64,000 nucleotides of DNA from Pseudoalteromonas rubra (lineage in GTDB: Bacteria > Pseudomonadota > Gammaproteobacteria > Enterobacterales > Alteromonadaceae), in contig NZ_CP013612.1 in the NCBI RefSeq assembly GCF_001482385.1, forward strand, positions 186,001 through 250,000. Direction: 5' to 3'. Made by a program: the position numbers and the translations under genes. The stretch's first letter is position 1. The number at the start of each line of letters is the position of its first letter. A model generated the notes under the pieces. That model did no database searches. It worked only from the letters and a program-made list of their open reading frames with translations, and was not told the origin of the DNA. Below are positions 60,405 to 64,000 of this stretch, one piece after another.

Positions 60405-60776
60405 ATGAAAACAACAATAAAAGCGTTTGCCCTGGTAGCAGGAACATTTTTTGCGGGTTCTGCATTCTCTGCACAGTTGGTATGTGATGTTAACCCTAAA
60501 AGCGGCGGCCACAGCTGGGGTAACGGCACAGCAAACTGCTCTGCTATTGATTTCTCGTTCGGCAGCTCTACGGGTGGAAGTTTCTATCTGAAAAATGTCA
60601 CTAAGCCTATCGAACAAGTAAGCTGGAGTGGAGATGCCCGTTGTTCTGGAGGCACAAATTGTAATGTCACAATCCGTGCATACAGCAACACGTCTGCTTC
60701 GGCATTGATCCTCTACAAAGATGGTACCTGGGAGCGCACCAATACTGCCAGTGCGTACTACGAAACAGGTCATTAA
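60405..60776 (+). CDS. Small exported protein, tandem paralogue B
   Basis: The 123-residue protein is very similar to the upstream protein: the same signal peptide almost letter for letter, the same four Cys positions and the same ILYKDGTWERTN ending. Differences concentrate in surface-like stretches (PKSGGHSWGNG, SSTGGSFYLKNV, VSWSGDARC), consistent with divergence after duplication. An AAGGAATATATCT site precedes the ATG. The hairpin at 60787 lies after its stop. Function unknown. Confidence 0.75.
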   Translation: MKTTIKAFALVAGTFFAGSAFSAQLVCDVNPKSGGHSWGNGTANCSAIDFSFGSSTGGSFYLKNVTKPIEQVSWSGDARCSGGTNCNVTIRAYSNTSASALILYKDGTWERTNTASAYYETGH

Positions 60777-60786
60777 CCTCTGATAA

Positions 60787-60809
60787 GAGGCCCAGTGCTA
60801 CTGGGTCTC
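60787..60809. terminator. Hairpin after the paralogue pair
   Basis: A 10-bp stem (GAGGCCCAGT / ACTGGGTCTC, one G-T pair) with a GCT loop lies between the second paralogue and the convergent histidine-phosphatase gene. It is probably a shared terminator. Confidence 0.7.
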
Positions 60810-61281
60810 ACTCATTTGAATCTTGCTCTTCCAATACGGCTTTATCATCGTGCCAGCTCACGATAAACACCTTATGAAATTCATCCTCGCGAATACTGAC
60901 AGCCTGTCCACTCAGTAACTTTACCAGCTCCGGTGTGGTGTTACTGTGACCCGCAACCACAATGGTCCCCGAGTAGGTTTTGAGTTGCGTAGCAAAATCA
61001 GCCAATGCCCGTGGGTCATACAATTGCACTGGTACTGAGGTCGCAGTGCTCAACGGCGCCAGAGTCAGTTTTGTCCGGTTGTAATCGGTTGAAAATAAAT
61101 GGTCCGGGTTCAAAGGGGTCAGCAAGGTGGCGAGTCGTTGTGCCCTTTGTTGGCCCTGCGGCGTGAGTACAGGATCCTTGCCTTTCATTTTTTCTGCGTG
61201 GCGTATTAAAACAATCTGCTCTGGTTGCGCATATACAGTAACCGAAGCGAGCGTTATCAGTATCAGGAGTAGGGTTTTCAT
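60808..61281 (-). CDS. Exported histidine-phosphatase-family protein
   Basis: The 157-residue protein has a signal peptide (MKTLLLILITLASVTVYA) and the catalytic LIRHAEK motif with the phospho-His, a later GHSNTTPEL block with the second conserved His, and LTPQGQQRAQRLA. These are typical of secreted phosphoglycerate-mutase-like phosphatases such as SixA-like proteins. The periplasmic substrate is unknown. AAGGATAATAAATCTA precedes the Met at 61281. The longer frame from 61341 is rejected for lack of a ribosome site and a poor leader. Confidence 0.8.
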   Translation of the reverse strand: MKTLLLILITLASVTVYAQPEQIVLIRHAEKMKGKDPVLTPQGQQRAQRLATLLTPLNPDHLFSTDYNRTKLTLAPLSTATSVPVQLYDPRALADFATQLKTYSGTIVVAGHSNTTPELVKLLSGQAVSIREDEFHKVFIVSWHDDKAVLEEQDSNE

Positions 61282-61363
61282 TAGATTTATTATCCTTAAA
61301 ACTAAAGTCGACAGTGTGTCTAATTTTGTCCCTGATAGCAAATTGCGTCAGTCTGGGTCGTCC

Positions 61364-61427
61364 TGTCCGCTTTAGTTGATCTGTCCGATTTTGCTTAAAA
61401 TAGCGGACACTTTTTCCGTCCGCGGAC
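61364..61427. promoter_or_regulatory. TGTCCGC-type site cluster upstream of the efflux operon
   Basis: TGTCCGC (61364), TGTCCGA (61382), GCGGACA (61403) and the perfect palindrome GTCCGCGGAC (61418-61427) form a cluster of half-sites in both orientations. They lie about 80-145 bases upstream of a sigma-54-like start, a typical distance for enhancer-binding activators. No activator gene is in view; it may follow beyond base 64000. Confidence 0.55.
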
Positions 61428-61481
61428 ACATTTCTTCATGTATAAAATTCATCAAATCATTTAAAAACAATGGGTTAAAAG

Positions 61482-61498
61482 TTGGTACAACTCTGGTA
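61482..61498 (+). promoter_or_regulatory. Candidate sigma-54 promoter of the efflux operon
   Basis: TTGGTACAACTCTGGTA matches the -24/-12 spacing of sigma-54 promoters (GG at 61484, then G at 61496, 12 bases apart), with the -12 element degenerate (GT instead of GC). The start would be near 61509, about 109 bases before the HlyD gene. It is supported mainly by the site cluster upstream. Confidence 0.4.
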
Positions 61499-61617
61499 TT
61501 CATTTTACCAAACCGATGACAGGACACTTCGACATGCACAGGGGTATGGTTTGGCCACTGAGCAATGTTGAAAGCAGAGCCTGGCAGTGACGAAGTGAAT
61601 AAGATTAAGGAGTACCC

Positions 61618-62874
61618 ATGATTAAAGACACCAGTCAACAGGATTTAGTGGTGAAGCCCGCAAGAGTGAGCTGGAAAAAGGCCGTTGGTGCGATTGTGCT
61701 GATTGGTGCTTTAGGCGCCACCGCACGTGCCATTTCTATGGCTGATACCTCAGGTCGCTCATTTGAACTCAGTGCTTTGCAGGTAGCAACGGTATCGCAA
61801 GGAGAGTTTGTACGCGATATCCTGGCCAGTGGCAGAATTGTTGCTGCGAATGCACCGCAAGTTTATAGCCCCGAAGAAGGCTTTGTTGATTTACTGGTAA
61901 AAGCGGGTGATACCGTAGCTGCCGGTGACGTCATTGCCAGGGTAGTCAGTCCGACGCTGACTAATGAACTAAAACAACAGCAGGCTGAGCTGGCTCGTTT
62001 GAGCGATGGTCTGGCACGGGAGCAATTGGAGGTCAGACGCGAGACTTTGGCACTTAATCGCAGTCTGGAATTGGCTAAGGTGACACTGGATGCTGCCGAG
62101 CGAGAGAACCGTCGGGCCCAGCTTTCCATAAAGAAAAACCTGATCAGCCAAATTGACCTTGAAGAAGCGGTAGATGATTTAGCACGTGCCAGGCTGAATT
62201 ACCGTCATGCTCAGCAGGAGGTTGCGCTGGGTAAAGATACCCTGGCGTTTGAGCTGGCCGCGGCGAGTAACCTGGTAGAGCGACAGCAACTGGTTGTGGA
62301 TGAACTACAGCGTAAGGTGAATGCATTGGATATCAATGCTCCGGTAAGTGGATTGGTTGGCAATTTGTTGGTTCAGACTAAGGCTGCGGTCTCAGCCCAG
62401 CAGGCGCTGATGACCTTAGTTGATTTATCCGCCTATGAAGCGCAACTACAAGTGCCTGAAAGTTATGCTAATGAGCTCGGTCTGGGCATGAGTGTGGTAC
62501 TGCAAGTTGGTGCCAGTGAAGTGTATGGTAAGCTCTCTGCGATTTCTCCGGAGGTCAGCAATCGGGAAGTGACGACCAGAGTACGTTTTGATCAAAGCGA
62601 TATTGGTGGGATCCGTCAGAATCAACGTTTGTCTGCTCGCATTCTGTTGGATCACAAAGAAGATGTAATGAAAGTGCGCCGGGGTTCATTTATGAATGCA
62701 GGAGGAAACGTTGTTTACCGCATTGAAGGTGAAGTCGCGACGCGTCTGGATGTGCGTACTGGTGCATCCAGTGTCAATGAAGTAGAAATTTTGGATGGCC
62801 TGAAACCGGGCGATCAAATCATAGTGTCTAATTACGAACAATTTGAACAAGCACCTTTAGTGCAACTGAGATAA
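61618..62874 (+). CDS. HlyD-family periplasmic adaptor of an ABC efflux system
   Basis: The 418-residue protein has an N-terminal membrane anchor (about 20-38, AVGAIVLIGALGATARAI), a first biotinyl-lipoyl half (VYSPEEGFVDLLVKAGDTVAAGDVIARV) and a long helical hairpin with heptads (about 118-235). The second lipoyl half (INAPVSGLVGNLLV) and a C-terminal beta-barrel and membrane-proximal domain follow. It should connect an inner-membrane MacB-type permease to an outer-membrane TolC channel. It is the first gene of an operon with the ATPase 14 bases downstream. AAGGAGTACCC precedes the ATG. Confidence 0.9.
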   Translation: MIKDTSQQDLVVKPARVSWKKAVGAIVLIGALGATARAISMADTSGRSFELSALQVATVSQGEFVRDILASGRIVAANAPQVYSPEEGFVDLLVKAGDTVAAGDVIARVVSPTLTNELKQQQAELARLSDGLAREQLEVRRETLALNRSLELAKVTLDAAERENRRAQLSIKKNLISQIDLEEAVDDLARARLNYRHAQQEVALGKDTLAFELAAASNLVERQQLVVDELQRKVNALDINAPVSGLVGNLLVQTKAAVSAQQALMTLVDLSAYEAQLQVPESYANELGLGMSVVLQVGASEVYGKLSAISPEVSNREVTTRVRFDQSDIGGIRQNQRLSARILLDHKEDVMKVRRGSFMNAGGNVVYRIEGEVATRLDVRTGASSVNEVEILDGLKPGDQIIVSNYEQFEQAPLVQLR

Positions 62875-62888
62875 AAAGGATAACAACA

Positions 62889-63602
62889 ATGCTAGATATG
62901 AAAGCGATCAGTAAAGTTTACCAAACTGACATGGTACAGACTCATGCACTTCGGGATTTTAATCTGCATGTGGCTGAAGGAGAGTTCGTGGCTGTGACCG
63001 GTCCGTCGGGCTCAGGCAAAACCACTTTTTTAAATATTGCGGGGATGCTGGAGCCTTTTAGTGGCGGGCAGTATTGTCTGGACGGCGTCGATATCGGCAA
63101 GCTTAACGATAACGCCAGAGCTGATCTAAGAAACCAGAAAATTGGCTTTATTTTCCAAGGCTTCAACCTTATTCCAGACCTTAACCTGTACGAAAATGTA
63201 GAAGTACCTTTGCGATACCGTGGTATCAAGTCGGCAGAACGTAAACGTCGGGTAGAGGAGTGTCTTGAGCTGGTAGGCCTGGCTGGGCGGGCCAAGCATT
63301 TACCTCAACAATTATCAGGGGGTCAGCAACAACGTGTTGCAATTGCCAGAGCGTTGGCAGGGCGACCGCGCTTTTTACTAGCGGATGAGCCGACCGGTAA
63401 TCTCGACAGTTTGATGGCACGCCAGGTCATGGAGCTACTGGAGCAAATCAACCGCGAGGGCGCAACCATTGTGATGGTAACCCATGATCCTGAACTGGCA
63501 CGTCGGGCACCGCGCAATATTCAGATTGTTGATGGTCGGGTGACAGACTTTACCCTATATCAGGGCCGTTCATCTGAAGCGCCGATAGCAGCAGGAGGTT
63601 AA
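62889..63602 (+). CDS. MacB-type ABC transporter ATPase
   Basis: The 237-residue ATPase has Walker A (GPSGSGKTT) near residue 38-46, signature LSGGQQQRVAIARAL, Walker B (FLLADEPTGNLD) and switch His (MVTHD). The type is that of MacB/LolD ATPases that pair with FtsX-fold permeases. It follows the HlyD-like gene by 14 bases, and the permease starts one base after its stop. Together they form a tripartite efflux pump, probably for an antibiotic, peptide or lipid. The substrate is unknown. Confidence 0.92.
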   Translation: MLDMKAISKVYQTDMVQTHALRDFNLHVAEGEFVAVTGPSGSGKTTFLNIAGMLEPFSGGQYCLDGVDIGKLNDNARADLRNQKIGFIFQGFNLIPDLNLYENVEVPLRYRGIKSAERKRRVEECLELVGLAGRAKHLPQQLSGGQQQRVAIARALAGRPRFLLADEPTGNLDSLMARQVMELLEQINREGATIVMVTHDPELARRAPRNIQIVDGRVTDFTLYQGRSSEAPIAAGG

Positions 63603-63603
63603 T

Positions 63604-64000
63604 ATGTTTGTTCATTATATTGATCTGGCCTGGCGCAGTTTGCGCCAAACGCCCATGGTGACCTTCTTGATGATATTAGCCATCGCAATTGGTATTGGGG
63701 TGACGATGACGACTTTGTCTGTTTGTCACATGATGTCCACGGACCCGATCCCACATAAGAGCGATCGTTTATTTGCGGTGCAAATGCAAACGATGGATGA
63801 CGGTGAAACATGGCGAACAGACGACGATATTCCTTATCAGTTAACTTATCCGGATGCCATTAATCTAGCGGCGTTGCCAGGTGACTTTGCGCGTGCGGCG
63901 ATGATCCGCTCAGGCTTTTCTGTTCATCTCAATACAGCAAGGAGTAAGCCCTTTATTGAAAACGCACGGCTGACCGGACGTGATTTCTTTAGCATGTTTG
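63604..64000 (+). CDS. MacB/FtsX-fold permease, N-terminal part (runs off the window)
   Basis: The frame is open from ATG 63604 to the window end, giving 132 residues. Residues about 17-37 (TPMVTFLMILAIAIGIGVTMT) are a transmembrane helix, and the start MFVHYIDLAWRSLRQTP is typical of MacB-type permeases. The periplasmic MacB_PCD domain begins after it. AGCAGGAGGTTAAT precedes the ATG. It is the third gene of the efflux operon. A second permease and a sigma-54 activator/kinase pair may follow outside the window; this is a guess from similar operons. Confidence 0.88.
   Translation, partial: MFVHYIDLAWRSLRQTPMVTFLMILAIAIGIGVTMTTLSVCHMMSTDPIPHKSDRLFAVQMQTMDDGETWRTDDDIPYQLTYPDAINLAALPGDFARAAMIRSGFSVHLNTARSKPFIENARLTGRDFFSMF

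Overview
The window looks like a chromosomal segment of a marine gammaproteobacterium, most likely Pseudoalteromonas or a close relative. The basis is the gene content: a TonB siderophore receptor behind a Fur box, a DUF5916 outer-membrane protein, a hutH-hutU pair, many secreted hydrolases and lipoproteins, MocR and LysR regulators, and an intergenic inverted-repeat element of a style I associate with that genus. GC content is moderate and genes are dense on both strands. I identified no rRNA, tRNA or CRISPR array. The genus is inferred from reading; no search was run.

Layout. 1-7.4 kb: the 3' end of a PKD-domain secreted protein, an orphan secreted protein, a GGCT-like enzyme, a membrane-anchored serine hydrolase (probably DUF6351), two 5'-truncated signalling genes meeting back to back, two periplasmic binding proteins and a hypothetical. 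7.5-12.1 kb: Fur-boxed TonB receptor, a WYL regulator with a small monooxygenase-fold protein, and a DUF1203 protein. 12.2-15.2 kb: a heavily rearranged REP-associated (RAYT-like) transposase locus, with a 391-bp unit in three tandem copies, a 578-bp direct duplication and a ~112-bp repeat carrying a hairpin. 15.2-16.3 kb: a RES/Xre toxin-antitoxin pair with a striking palindromic operator.

16.5-32 kb: LysE exporter, PilZ-like protein, a divergent MocR regulator and PLP decarboxylase, a 1164-aa lipoprotein divergent from a CadC-like regulator, a DUF5916 protein, an S66 peptidase and an ENPP-type phosphodiesterase. 32.2-36.8 kb: histidine degradation (hutH, long-form hutU) with a divergent LysR regulator. 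36.9-39.1 kb: a tightly coupled three-gene operon (HTH regulator, a repeat peptide with four copies of a G-rich xKPPR motif, and a membrane protein) facing a second HTH gene. It is the best candidate here for an undescribed system. 39.2-44.6 kb: OpgC-like acyltransferase, a 162-bp inverted-repeat element, a metzincin-LRR protease translationally coupled to a prodomain-like protein, and a coniferyl-type aldehyde dehydrogenase.

44.7-64 kb: an IS5-family element beside a VOC pseudogene with an in-frame amber codon, an ABC1 kinase, a YbbA/YbbP-like ABC pair, a fused S41 peptidase/beta-lactamase lipoprotein, a DoxX-GNAT-lipoprotein operon with 4-nt overlaps, a second beta-lactamase-fold lipoprotein, GNAT-PaiB divergent from a MocR regulator, tandem paralogous small secreted proteins, a histidine phosphatase, and the start of a HlyD/MacB-type efflux operon. 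That operon is preceded by clustered TGTCCGC sites and a sigma-54-like promoter. Function assignments come from recognising family motifs in the translations; those I could not recognise are described without a function.
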